Origin: Bacteroidota bacterium
GTDB taxonomy: Bacteria > Bacteroidota > Bacteroidia > 2-12-FULL-35-15
DNA length: 56,591 bases
Assembly: GCA_025363555.1 (NCBI GenBank)
Contig: JANYDQ010000372.1
Coordinates: 1 to 56,591 of the forward strand
Direction of reading: 5' to 3'
Shown one piece after another: positions 8,346 to 16,478 of the stretch. A model generated the notes under the pieces. The model had not been told where the DNA came from, ran no database searches, and saw nothing but the letters and a program-made list of their open reading frames with translations. A program made the position numbers and the translations under genes. Position 1 is the stretch's first letter, and every line of letters begins with the position of its first letter.

Positions 8346-9296
8346 CTACAACTTTTTCTCTATTTGGTAACGATTTCTATCGCCAGAACTGCGTGAAATC
8401 AATTCTCCCAGGAAGCCGGCAAGAAATAATTGAGTGCCGATAACCATGGCTATAAGTGCCAAATAAAATAATGGTTTATCGGTTACGTCTCGGGTGGGAA
8501 TATGATAATGTGACTTATATATCTTCTCTATGATCAAAATTAAGGAAACTATTCCGCCAAATAAAAATGAAAGTGTTCCCCATAATCCAAAAAAGTGCAT
8601 GGGGCGCTTTCCGAATTTGGAAACAAAGGTGATGGAAGTTAAGTCTAAAAAACCATTGATAAACCTTTCGATACCAAACTTTGTTTTTCCATATTTTCGT
8701 TCCTGATGGTGAACCACCTTTTCTTCTATCTTAGTAAATCCTGCCCACTTAGCAATAACAGGAATATAGCGGTGCATTTCGCCATATACTTCAATGTTTT
8801 TTACTACTTCCTTTTTATAAGCTTTCAGTCCGCAGTTAAAATCATGAAGATTGTTTATTCCGCTTGCTTTGCGTGTTGCCCAGTTAAATAGTTTGGTAGG
8901 AATTGTTTTTGTAATAGGGTCGTATCGTTTTTGTTTCCAGCCGGAAACCAAATCCAGCCCGTCATCAAAAATCATTTTATATAAACCAGGAATTTCATCG
9001 GGTGAGTCCTGCAAATCTGCATCCATGGTAATAACCACATCCCCCTGGGTAATTGCAAATCCTTCATTTAATGCAGCCGACTTGCCATAATTTCTTCTGA
9101 ACTTTATTCCTCTTATGTTTTTATTGTTTTCCGAAAGTTGCTCTATCACTTTCCATGAAGCATCTGTAGAACCATCGTCCACCAGGATAATTTCATAACT
9201 AAAATTATTGGCGAGCATAACCCGCTCAATCCACTGGCATAGTTCAGGCAAAGATTCTTCTTCGTTAAATAAAGGAATGACAACAGAAAGATTCAT
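8346..9296 (-). CDS. Glycosyltransferase family 2, polyprenyl-phosphate sugar transferase (DPM1/GtrB-like)
   Basis: The protein has about 316 residues. The N-terminal GT2 domain has LSVVIPLFNEEESLPEL, IILVDDGSTDASW, RRNYGKSAALNEGFAITQGD and the metal-binding MDADLQDSPDEIP, a combination typical of dolichol- or undecaprenyl-phosphate mannose/glucose synthases. Two transmembrane helices close the protein (FFGLWGTLSFLFGGIVSLILII and FYLALIAMVIGTQLFLAGFLGEL). It would load a sugar from a nucleotide donor onto a lipid carrier at the inner membrane, supplying GT39-type transferases such as the one encoded at 41416. I start it at ATG 9296, because the longer frame (GTG/ATG further upstream to 9317) runs through the TATCTTTG promoter element. 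It is monocistronic or leads nothing obvious. Confidence 0.88.
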   Translation of the reverse strand: MNLSVVIPLFNEEESLPELCQWIERVMLANNFSYEIILVDDGSTDASWKVIEQLSENNKNIRGIKFRRNYGKSAALNEGFAITQGDVVITMDADLQDSPDEIPGLYKMIFDDGLDLVSGWKQKRYDPITKTIPTKLFNWATRKASGINNLHDFNCGLKAYKKEVVKNIEVYGEMHRYIPVIAKWAGFTKIEEKVVHHQERKYGKTKFGIERFINGFLDLTSITFVSKFGKRPMHFFGLWGTLSFLFGGIVSLILIIEKIYKSHYHIPTRDVTDKPLFYLALIAMVIGTQLFLAGFLGELISRSSGDRNRYQIEKKL

Positions 9297-9302
9297 AGAG
9301 GG

Positions 9303-9310
9303 CAAAGATA
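9303..9310 (-). promoter_or_regulatory. -7 element of the GT2 promoter
   Basis: TATCTTTG on the minus strand fits TAnnTTTG exactly and ends 7 bp before ATG 9296. Transcription would start only a few bases before the start codon, giving a very short leader. No clear TTTG element was found at the right distance upstream. Confidence 0.45.
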
Positions 9311-9329
9311 AAAACAAAATGCAATTGAA

Positions 9330-11585
9330 TTATCTTTTTATAATCTTTATCTCTACCCTCCTGTTTTGTTGATGCTGGGCTTCATCACATTTTACATGGT
9401 CGGCACATTTGTTTACCAAATCAATCTCTCCTCTGCCTTTGGTAATGGTTTTTGTTTTATCAAATCCTCCTTTTACAATATAGTTTTTTACAGCCACAGC
9501 ACGTTTTACTGAAATAAGCTGGTTATTCTTTTTAGTACCCTTCGAATCGGTATGACCAACTATTATAAGAGTTAAATCTGGAAAAGCAGTTAACACTGTT
9601 TTAATGTTATCCAGTTTTGTTATTGCTTCTGCTTTCAGTTCGGTATGGTTAAAATCGAAATAAACCGGTTGAATATCCAACCCTAATTTTGCGGTTTGTT
9701 CTTTCGTTAATTCTCCATGAATATCTTTTAACTCATTGGAGTAATAGTTTGCAATACCGGGTTTCAATGCTTCTGCGTTTGTTCCGCCTTTTTTCAAAGG
9801 TGATTCTTTTAAAACTGATTCTTTTGCAGCTTCAGACTTTTCTGCTGCTGCTTTTTCTTTTTCTGCCTTTGTTGTTTTAGTTTTTGCACCACCCGTTTTC
9901 AAATCTATTTTATTTAAACTTTCCGCTTCGGCAATGTGTGCATCTATATTTCTTTCATCGTTTACATTCAAATTAGAAGTAACATCCGTACTTATGCTTT
10001 CGACCGTTTGCACCGAAACATTTTTTTCCGAACAGGCAATATAGGGATTGAGACAAGTATCGCACCAAGCCATTAGCTTTGCTTTCACCTTATAATTCCC
10101 GATTGCCTTAAAGTCGTATTCTATGTTTTTTGAATCTTCCGAAATAATAGAATCATTCACCAGCCAGTTAAACGAAATAACTTTGTCTTTCATATTGCCG
10201 GGAATCTGTGCAGATAATATAAATTTATTTCTTTCGCCTGGCTTAGAAGATGCATCAATGTTTAAGGTTGTTGCTTCCGGGCTGTTACAATCCAATAAAT
10301 ATTTATCCATAAAATTAATTTTATAAATATCATAATCACCAAGTCCTCCTGCACGGGAAGAAGAAAAATATCCTGCATTTCCTGCTGCATTAATAATAAA
10401 GAAAATATCATTGGCACTGCTGTTAATAGGTAATCCTAAGTTTTCGGGAGTACTCCATTTGCCGTTTTCATATACGGTTTTAAAAATATCGAACCCTCCG
10501 TACCCCACATGCCCTTTGGAAGAAAAGTAAAGTGTTTTGCCATCATCGGCAATAAAAGGAGATTCTTCGTCAAATTCTGTATTAATTACTTTACCAAGGT
10601 TTTCGCGCACTCCCCAACTTCCGTCCTGTTTTTTAACCGATTTATAAATATCATTCCCCCCGTTGCCAATTGCTGATTCGCTGGTAAAATAAAGTGTTTG
10701 TCCGTCTTTACTCAAACTGGCATGATTCTGATAATAATCAAAATTAATTATTTTATCCAGTTTTTTAGGGTGCTCCAATGAAGCAGTTAAATCTCCCTGG
10801 TATATTTTTCCGTTTTTATACAGAAACATTTCTTTTCCATCGGGCAACATAGATATAACCGATTCGTCACTGCTGCTTAGTTTAGAAATTAATGACGATT
10901 TAGGAATGGTAAACAATTTTGGCGCAGTAGTGCGTCCGTTATGCATATGGGCAATATACATGGCTTCAAAATATTGTCCGTTATACAAATTAAATTTTTC
11001 TTTTTCATCGTCTTTTCTTTTCGATGTAAAAATCATCTGGTTGTTTCCCGTAAGCACAGGCACATATTCGGGCATATCTGTATTAATAGTATTCCCCGCA
11101 TTTACCACATACCATTTGGTGGCGGAAACGGTTTGGTTATTCTCTTTAGCATAATTACAATCGGCAATGTTTTGGGTCAGCTTTTTTTCAAACATTTTAT
11201 CATCTATATCTTCATATCGTTTCAGTTTTTGAAAATAATAAATGGCTGAATCGTATTTTCCCAGATACTGAAAGTTTCTTCCCAGTGCAAACATCAGGGC
11301 GGGTGCGGTATCTTTTTTAGGATTTAATTTCAATGCCTTTTCAAGATAAGGAAGACTATTATCATAGTTTTCAATATAGTCAGTAAGCAATATTGCCATC
11401 CCCAAATTAGCGTTGTAATTATCAGGTCTGTGAGATAATGCTTTTAAATAATAGGTTTTTGCTTTATTATAATCTGCTGTATATATAGCATTATCGGCAA
11501 GGTACATATCTCTTTTAAACTGAGAAAAACTATAATTAGCCTGGAGTAAAAAAAGGAGGAATACTATTTTGTAAGAATGTTTCAT
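9330..11585 (-). CDS. TPR / WD40-like propeller / OmpA-domain outer-membrane protein (PorE-like layout)
   Basis: The protein has 751 residues. A signal peptide (1-21, ANYSFSQ) is followed by TPR helices (about 25-150), then a PD40/WD40-like beta-propeller (about 160-425) with repeats such as HASLSKDGQTLYFTSESAIGNGGNDIYK and PFIADDGKTLYFSSKGHVGYGGFDIFK. A PKD-like domain (about 445-530), a lysine/alanine/glutamate-rich linker (about 565-600) and an OmpA C-terminal peptidoglycan-binding domain (about 640-751, VYFDFNHTEL, IIVGHTDSKGTKKNNQLISVKRA, NRRVEI) follow. In Bacteroidota this domain order occurs in PorE, which anchors the T9SS to peptidoglycan, and in many related OmpA proteins. With T9SS cargo genes nearby a T9SS role is plausible but not shown. 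A promoter lies 15-46 bp upstream. Confidence 0.85.
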   Translation of the reverse strand: MKHSYKIVFLLFLLQANYSFSQFKRDMYLADNAIYTADYNKAKTYYLKALSHRPDNYNANLGMAILLTDYIENYDNSLPYLEKALKLNPKKDTAPALMFALGRNFQYLGKYDSAIYYFQKLKRYEDIDDKMFEKKLTQNIADCNYAKENNQTVSATKWYVVNAGNTINTDMPEYVPVLTGNNQMIFTSKRKDDEKEKFNLYNGQYFEAMYIAHMHNGRTTAPKLFTIPKSSLISKLSSSDESVISMLPDGKEMFLYKNGKIYQGDLTASLEHPKKLDKIINFDYYQNHASLSKDGQTLYFTSESAIGNGGNDIYKSVKKQDGSWGVRENLGKVINTEFDEESPFIADDGKTLYFSSKGHVGYGGFDIFKTVYENGKWSTPENLGLPINSSANDIFFIINAAGNAGYFSSSRAGGLGDYDIYKINFMDKYLLDCNSPEATTLNIDASSKPGERNKFILSAQIPGNMKDKVISFNWLVNDSIISEDSKNIEYDFKAIGNYKVKAKLMAWCDTCLNPYIACSEKNVSVQTVESISTDVTSNLNVNDERNIDAHIAEAESLNKIDLKTGGAKTKTTKAEKEKAAAEKSEAAKESVLKESPLKKGGTNAEALKPGIANYYSNELKDIHGELTKEQTAKLGLDIQPVYFDFNHTELKAEAITKLDNIKTVLTAFPDLTLIIVGHTDSKGTKKNNQLISVKRAVAVKNYIVKGGFDKTKTITKGRGEIDLVNKCADHVKCDEAQHQQNRRVEIKIIKR

Positions 11586-11600
11586 CTATATAATTATAGT

Positions 11601-11631
11601 GCAATGTACGAACAATTTTACTACATGCAAA
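11601..11631 (-). promoter_or_regulatory. Putative promoter of the OmpA-domain gene
   Basis: On the minus strand TTTG (11628-11631) is followed after 19 bp by TACATTGC (11601-11608). The upstream element is exact. The -7 element departs from TAnnTTTG at its last two bases. Confidence 0.45.
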
Positions 11632-11696
11632 ATTTTATTATCAACCAATTACTTTTCTAAACTGCTTGTAATTACGTTTATACCACAATTAATTGC

Positions 11697-11953
11697 ATGG
11701 CGGATAGTAACAACTACATGACGGATAGTAACAACTACATGGCGGATAGTAACAACTACATGGTGGATAGTAACAACTACATGGTGGATAGTAACAACTA
11801 CATGGTGGATAGTAACAACTACATGACGGATAGTAACAACTACATGGTGGATAGTAACAACTACATGACGGATAGTAACAACTACATGACGGATAGTAAC
11901 AACTACATGGCGGATAGTAACAACTACATGGCGGATAGTAACAACTACATGGC
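11697..11953. repeat. 21-bp tandem repeat array, 12 full units
   Basis: Twelve head-to-tail 21-bp units fill 11697-11948, and a partial thirteenth (ATGGC) follows. Each unit is ATG, two variable bases, then GGATAGTAACAACTAC. The two variable bases are GC, AC or GT; the other 19 positions are identical in all twelve copies. On the plus strand the array reads as the heptapeptide MADSNNY/MTDSNNY/MVDSNNY repeated. There are no spacers, so it is not a CRISPR array. It sits between the starts and ends of two minus-strand genes and fills most of the 464-bp gap 11586-12049. The rest of that gap holds the promoter of the upstream gene and otherwise nothing recognisable. Confidence 0.97.
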
Positions 11954-12049
11954 AAATATTTGTTTTTTTGCGCGAAACACTTAACCTTACATAGTGAATT
12001 AAATGGATATTACACCTTCTATTTAAGGGAGTTATGGAATAAGCGGTCT

Positions 12050-12409
12050 TTATTTGCAATTCTTCACTATTAACTCACCTGCTTCCTCCTGCCCGAGTTC
12101 TTTTGCTTTAAACCAATCATCACATGCTTGTTTGGTCAGCCCCAAATCAAAATTAGAATTGCCCCTGTTAAAAAAGGCTTTGGCAAATTTGGTGTTTATT
12201 TTTATTGCTTTATCATAATATTCAATGGATATATTCAATTGCCCGAGCATATAATAAGAGTTCCCAATTTTAATAAGGCTATCGAGCTTCTGTTGAGTTT
12301 TACTATCCATGTTAACAAAGTAATTTCCTTTTTTTTCCGACTGGCACATAGCAGAAAGAGAAAGGAATAAGATGAAAAATAAAAACAGGAAATGTTTTAG
12401 TGGCTTCAT
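12050..12409 (-). CDS. Small secreted TPR protein
   Basis: The protein has 119 residues. A strongly hydrophobic signal peptide (about 1-22, FLFLFFILFLSLSAMCQ) is followed by one clear and one partial tetratricopeptide motif: IKIGNSYYMLGQLNISIEYYDKAIKI and AKAFFNRGNSNFDLGLTKQACDDWFKAKELG. The cysteine in MCQ might be lipidated, but the lipobox is weak. TPRs mediate protein contacts, so it is probably a periplasmic accessory protein. No partner can be named. It is flanked by the 21-bp array on its 3' side. Confidence 0.75.
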   Translation of the reverse strand: MKPLKHFLFLFFILFLSLSAMCQSEKKGNYFVNMDSKTQQKLDSLIKIGNSYYMLGQLNISIEYYDKAIKINTKFAKAFFNRGNSNFDLGLTKQACDDWFKAKELGQEEAGELIVKNCK

Positions 12410-12506
12410 GGATGCAGGTAGAAAATATTTAATTCAAATTACATGTAGAATTCAGCATTAAAATTTATGTGTCCTTTTTTTCCGTAAATTAAAAGAAGCA
12501 TGGGGA

Positions 12507-13970
12507 TTATTTCTTCCATTTAATATAGTGATGATATTCCGGAATAATGTTTAAAACATACACCGAAACAGCATACACCAAAGTAATAACCGATGATTTA
12601 ATAAGGATAGAAACAATTGCATTTGAAAAAGAAGGAATACTAAAAGCCACAGCAAAAGAAAGAACAATAACCATCATTATTTTTAAGCTCGACTGATTAT
12701 AGGGCTGCATATTGAAATTTTTAAGAATGATAAAATACTTTAATGCATTATATATAATGGACGAGATAACAGTAGCCAAAGCTGCTCCGATTATTCCGTA
12801 AAGCGGAATTAAAATGATATTTAACAGAATAGCCGTAATCAGTAACATAAATAATAAATAGGTTCCGTAAATATATTTTTCAGAAGAAAAAAGAATGGAA
12901 GTGTTCACTCCTGTTGACACATTTAGAAACGCGCCAATACAAGCAATAACGGCTACCATGGCTCCCTGGTGGTAGGGTTCGGGAAGGAGAGATAATAACT
13001 CATTTACATTGGCAGTGATACCCACTAACAGAATCCCGCCTATCAACATTAAATATTTTACAGATTGTGAATATATTTTTCTGATGCTCTCTGTGTCTTT
13101 ATTTACCCATGCCTGGGCTATTTTAGGATTGGTTATCCTTTCCAGAGACGAAAGCGGAATTTCTATTACCAAACCAATAAAAGAGGCAAGTGCAAATATC
13201 CCGACATAATCCAGGTTCATGTATTTTCCAATCATTATGGAATCAAGGTGCTTTAATCCGATGGAAGAAAAATTAGTAAGCGTTAACAATAAACCAAAAC
13301 CAACCAGTTTATTTACACCAACAGATTTCAAAAACTGGGTATCAATTCTTAAAGAGGGCTTATCAATAGTGTTGATATAGATAACCATGGCTATTACCTG
13401 CAATAAATAAATACAGACATATAAATACATCAATTGTGTTAAATCAATCCAACCAAAATAATAGAAAACAATAATGATGATAAATAATATCCTGGACACA
13501 ATGCCTTCAAAAAAGCTGATAACAGAGGTTTTAAATAGCGAAGAACAATACGCATTAAGCGTCATATTGACTCCTATAATGAAAGCAAACGGCAAAACCA
13601 AATGGAAATAGTGAGTAAATAAATAAGACTGATGGATGTATTGTTGTATAATTAAATTCTTAAAAGCATACATCAATATGCCACAGACAACTAATCCTGT
13701 CAAAGGAAAAAGAAGCATAAAGCCAAAATAACCGTGGTGCTTTTTTTCTGCATTTCTGAAGTAAGGAAAGAATTTGGTGGTAACACTGCTCACTCCTAAA
13801 GGTAAGATAGTAGCGATTAAACTGGCAGCGGCAATCAGTATTTTTGTTAATCCGAGTTCTTCAGGTTTTAGTAAATTGGGTTGAATAAATAATAAGCTTA
13901 CAAAGCCAATAACCACCCCTAAATAGGTAATGATGGTATTCCTGATGCTTTGTTTTTTTATTGTACTCAA
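12507..13970 (-). CDS. Polysaccharide flippase (Wzx-like, MOP superfamily)
   Basis: The protein has 487 residues with about 12-14 hydrophobic helices spread over its length. It starts KKQSIRNTIITYLGVVIGFVSLLFIQPNLLKPEELGLTK, the usual opening of the polysaccharide-biosynthesis/oligosaccharide-flippase branch of the MOP (MATE-like) superfamily. Such proteins move lipid-linked oligosaccharide repeat units to the periplasmic face of the inner membrane. It lies 21 bp downstream of a GT2 gene and is third in the minus-strand operon FkbM methyltransferase, GT2, flippase. No Wzy polymerase or O-antigen ligase was recognised next to it. Confidence 0.88.
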   Translation of the reverse strand: MSTIKKQSIRNTIITYLGVVIGFVSLLFIQPNLLKPEELGLTKILIAAASLIATILPLGVSSVTTKFFPYFRNAEKKHHGYFGFMLLFPLTGLVVCGILMYAFKNLIIQQYIHQSYLFTHYFHLVLPFAFIIGVNMTLNAYCSSLFKTSVISFFEGIVSRILFIIIIVFYYFGWIDLTQLMYLYVCIYLLQVIAMVIYINTIDKPSLRIDTQFLKSVGVNKLVGFGLLLTLTNFSSIGLKHLDSIMIGKYMNLDYVGIFALASFIGLVIEIPLSSLERITNPKIAQAWVNKDTESIRKIYSQSVKYLMLIGGILLVGITANVNELLSLLPEPYHQGAMVAVIACIGAFLNVSTGVNTSILFSSEKYIYGTYLLFMLLITAILLNIILIPLYGIIGAALATVISSIIYNALKYFIILKNFNMQPYNQSSLKIMMVIVLSFAVAFSIPSFSNAIVSILIKSSVITLVYAVSVYVLNIIPEYHHYIKWKK

Positions 13971-13991
13971 TTTAATAATTCTTAACTCGCA

Positions 13992-14744
13992 TTAAGTCAT
14001 CGACTTTTTTGTTGCTCTATGAAAAACATAACGGAATAAAATATAAATATGATTCCAGAGTGTCTGAAAAAAGCCATAGTGCTTCGACATAATTCTGAAA
14101 CGTTCCATCCATGCAGTAAGTTTGTTTCGTTGAGACATTCCGCCTTCCAGGAATTTAGATATATAAATATTTGTATTCACTGTTTTGTCCGATTGCTTCA
14201 GCACATTAATCACCCAATCAATGTCGGCAGCTATGGCATAGTTTAAATTATAATAATCGCAAAGCAACCTTCTGGCAATAAACGATTGATGGGAAACACA
14301 CATGCCATATTTCAAACTTTTCCAGTCGAGATGTGCAGGCGGAGAGAGCCTTCTGTCGCCCAGAATAATTCCCTGTTGATTTACCACCGCTGAATTTCCA
14401 TAATATACATCCGCATTGGGTAACGATGTAAAAACAGTTGTTAGTGTATCCCTGTCATACAATTCATCTCCGGCATTCAGAAACAAAACATAATCGCCTG
14501 TTGCATCTTTTAACCCTTTATTCATGGCATCATATATACCATTATCTTTTCCTGACAGGATAAGTGCTATCTGCGATTGATACTTTTCAGCAAGTTCCAG
14601 CGTTCCGTCATCCGAACCACCGTCAATAATAATGAATTCAATATTAGTATAGGATTGAGAAATTACGCTTTTTATTGTTTGTTCAATAAACGATTTAGCG
14701 TTATAAACTACCGTAACAATGCTTATTTTGGGATTAAACCGCAT
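13992..14744 (-). CDS. Glycosyltransferase family 2 (WcaA-like)
   Basis: The protein has 250 residues and no membrane segment. The GT2 motifs are clear: PKISIVTVVYNAKSFIEQTIKSVISQSY, FIIIDGGSDDGT, GKDNGIYDAMNKGLKDATGDYVLFLNAGDE (the DxD equivalent is within LNAGDE), and ADIDWVINVLKQ later. It should add one sugar to the lipid-linked glycan made at this locus. Donor and linkage are unknown. Its ATG overlaps the stop of the upstream FkbM gene by one base, so the two are coupled. Confidence 0.88.
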   Translation of the reverse strand: MRFNPKISIVTVVYNAKSFIEQTIKSVISQSYTNIEFIIIDGGSDDGTLELAEKYQSQIALILSGKDNGIYDAMNKGLKDATGDYVLFLNAGDELYDRDTLTTVFTSLPNADVYYGNSAVVNQQGIILGDRRLSPPAHLDWKSLKYGMCVSHQSFIARRLLCDYYNLNYAIAADIDWVINVLKQSDKTVNTNIYISKFLEGGMSQRNKLTAWMERFRIMSKHYGFFQTLWNHIYILFRYVFHRATKKSMT

Positions 14745-15472
14745 TAGTTTCTAAAGAAAATGCCATTACACTGCAACACAATTCCTGTTTTGTTATCTGT
14801 AAAAGCAGGGACAATGCTGGTCAGCTGAAACCCTTTTTGCTGCATATAATCCAATACCTGCGGCAATAGCCAGTCCTGGCGTTCGTATAACGGAACCAAC
14901 GAAATTTCTATCTCTACCCCTTTTACTTTATCAATCATGCTTCGTGCACCTATCAGTACTTCCTGCTCAAATCCCTGGACATCTATTTTCAGAAAAATGT
15001 TTTTCGCATTTCCACAATACTCCTCCCCTATTTCATCCAGGGGATACACATGCACCATCTCTTTACCAATAATTTTTGATTCGGGTGCGCCCTCAATATG
15101 CGAATCCAGCATATTTAAAAGCGTACTGCTTACTGAATTTGCAGAAATATTAATTTCTATTTCTTTGTTTTTACTTCCTATGGCACACCGTGGAGCAACG
15201 GTCCAGTTCGAATGTTTGCTGCTTTCGGTTTCAATAACAGAATGCACAGAAGACAGGGGCTCGAAAGAAACAATTTTATTTCTGTAACCAGCATCCATTA
15301 TGCCCAGTGCGTATTGTCCTTTGTTGGCTCCAATATCAAAAACCAAATCAATTTCATAATGCTCCAGAAGTTTAATACGTCTCAATTCCTCGCTGGTAGC
15401 TGGGTTGTATTTGCGGATAAGTATTCCAAATCTTTGGAATATTTTTTTTGTTATGCGTTCAAAACTATTCAT
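14744..15472 (-). CDS. FkbM family methyltransferase
   Basis: The protein has 242 residues with a class I SAM-binding fold. DLVFDIGANKGQYALGIMDAGYRNKIVSFEP gives motif I and the acidic ribose-binding residue. KNIFLKIDVQGFEQEVLIGA is the characteristic FkbM motif (K-I-D-V-Q-G-x-E). FkbM proteins O-methylate small molecules or sugars. As the first gene of an operon with a GT2 and a flippase it probably methylates a sugar of the surface glycan. A promoter lies about 27 bp upstream. Confidence 0.9.
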   Translation of the reverse strand: MNSFERITKKIFQRFGILIRKYNPATSEELRRIKLLEHYEIDLVFDIGANKGQYALGIMDAGYRNKIVSFEPLSSVHSVIETESSKHSNWTVAPRCAIGSKNKEIEINISANSVSSTLLNMLDSHIEGAPESKIIGKEMVHVYPLDEIGEEYCGNAKNIFLKIDVQGFEQEVLIGARSMIDKVKGVEIEISLVPLYERQDWLLPQVLDYMQQKGFQLTSIVPAFTDNKTGIVLQCNGIFFRN

Positions 15473-15498
15473 AAAAGCAGGCGGTTGATTTTAGTTTA

Positions 15499-15531
15499 CA
15501 ATATTAAGAATTTTGTCTCTACAATATCAAA
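15499..15531 (-). promoter_or_regulatory. Putative promoter of the FkbM-GT2-flippase operon
   Basis: On the minus strand TTTG (15528-15531) is followed after 21 bp by TAATATTG (15499-15506), one base off TAnnTTTG. The ATG is at 15472. The divergent plus-strand operon has its own -7 element about 80 bp away. Confidence 0.5.
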
Positions 15532-15582
15532 TAAAATGTTTGCCAGCTAATCACATGGCATTTAAAACCCCATTATTTTATT

Positions 15583-15590
15583 TACATTTG
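15583..15590 (+). promoter_or_regulatory. -7 element of the plus-strand glycan genes
   Basis: TACATTTG matches TAnnTTTG exactly, 7 bp upstream of ATG 15598, so the leader would be very short. No clear TTTG was found at the expected upstream position. Confidence 0.5.
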
Positions 15591-15597
15591 CGAACCA

Positions 15598-16476
15598 ATG
15601 TCGGCAGAAAAAACATATAACGGATTTTCTTCATTTATAAATCAATGCATACAAACAGTTGCATCGGTAATAAAAGTAATTATAAAACGGAAAGGCGGTA
15701 GTGCTTTGCCCCAGGCATGGTCACGCACTTGCATTGTTTTAGGCAATGGTCCATCGTTAAAAACTTCGCTGGACAAACATGCTGATTTTTTTACCCAACA
15801 TCCCTTAGTGTGTGTCAACAGTTTTTCCACTACCAAAGAATATACATTGCTTCAACCTGTTTATTATGTTATTCTTGATCCTGGTTTTTGGCTGAGCAAA
15901 AGCCAGGTGGTAACTGATACTATTGAATGTCTTCAAACCAAAACGACCTGGCCTCTTTATATGTTAGTGCCACATGCTGCAAAACAATCATCCCATTTCA
16001 GGGAGTTGGAAAAACATAATTCGAATATAAAAATAAATTACTTTAATTATACGGTTTATAAAGGGTTTGAAGGGTTAGGTAACTGGTTGTTTAAAAAAAA
16101 TCTTGCTATGCCTCAATCACAAAACGTATTGGTAGCCTCCTTGTTTCTTTCTGTTAATATTGGGTTTAAGGAAATATATGTGTTTGGTGCAGATCATAGC
16201 TGGCACGAAAACTTAATTGTAAACGAAGATAATGTACTTTGTTTTAAAGACTCGCATTTTTATGATGATATAACGCAAAAGCCAACTTATCGACCGTTTT
16301 ATAAAGGTTTACACTTAAAAGAAGTATTCACCATAAGCGAAATATTGATGACCTTCAGCAAAATATTTTATGGTTATGAAGTAATTAATAAATATGCTAA
16401 CCATTGCAACGCCAAAATTTATAACGCAAGTGAAGTTTCATTTGTAGATGCGTTTGAAAGAATAAAAATAAATTAA
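15598..16476 (+). CDS. MptE-like (DUF115-type) glycan-locus protein
   Basis: The protein has 292 residues. The best landmark is a nucleotide-binding-like loop CIVLGNGPSLKTSLDKH near residue 45. It is followed by PLVCVNSFSTTKEYTLLQPVYYVILDPGFW and, near 197, IYVFGADHSWHEN. These stretches are typical of the 6-hydroxymethylpterin diphosphokinase MptE-like (DUF115) family. They also recall GT42 sialyltransferases, which share the GNGPSL loop. DUF115 proteins in bacteria often occur in flagellin- or surface-glycosylation loci, which fits the neighbouring flippase, FkbM and GT genes. An actual pterin function is unlikely here. The reaction is unknown. It is followed after 2 bp by the acetyltransferase gene. 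Confidence 0.6.
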   Translation: MSAEKTYNGFSSFINQCIQTVASVIKVIIKRKGGSALPQAWSRTCIVLGNGPSLKTSLDKHADFFTQHPLVCVNSFSTTKEYTLLQPVYYVILDPGFWLSKSQVVTDTIECLQTKTTWPLYMLVPHAAKQSSHFRELEKHNSNIKINYFNYTVYKGFEGLGNWLFKKNLAMPQSQNVLVASLFLSVNIGFKEIYVFGADHSWHENLIVNEDNVLCFKDSHFYDDITQKPTYRPFYKGLHLKEVFTISEILMTFSKIFYGYEVINKYANHCNAKIYNASEVSFVDAFERIKIN

Positions 16477-16478
16477 AA

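Noticed and set aside
11697-11953. CRISPR array
   Set aside because: The repeat units are contiguous; there are no spacers, no leader and no cas genes in the window.
11697-11984. A 95-residue plus-strand repeat protein (MADSNNY repeats)
   Set aside because: The open frame is a consequence of a 21-bp period without stops. It has no signal peptide, no promoter element and ends soon after the array. Kept as a repeat, not a CDS.
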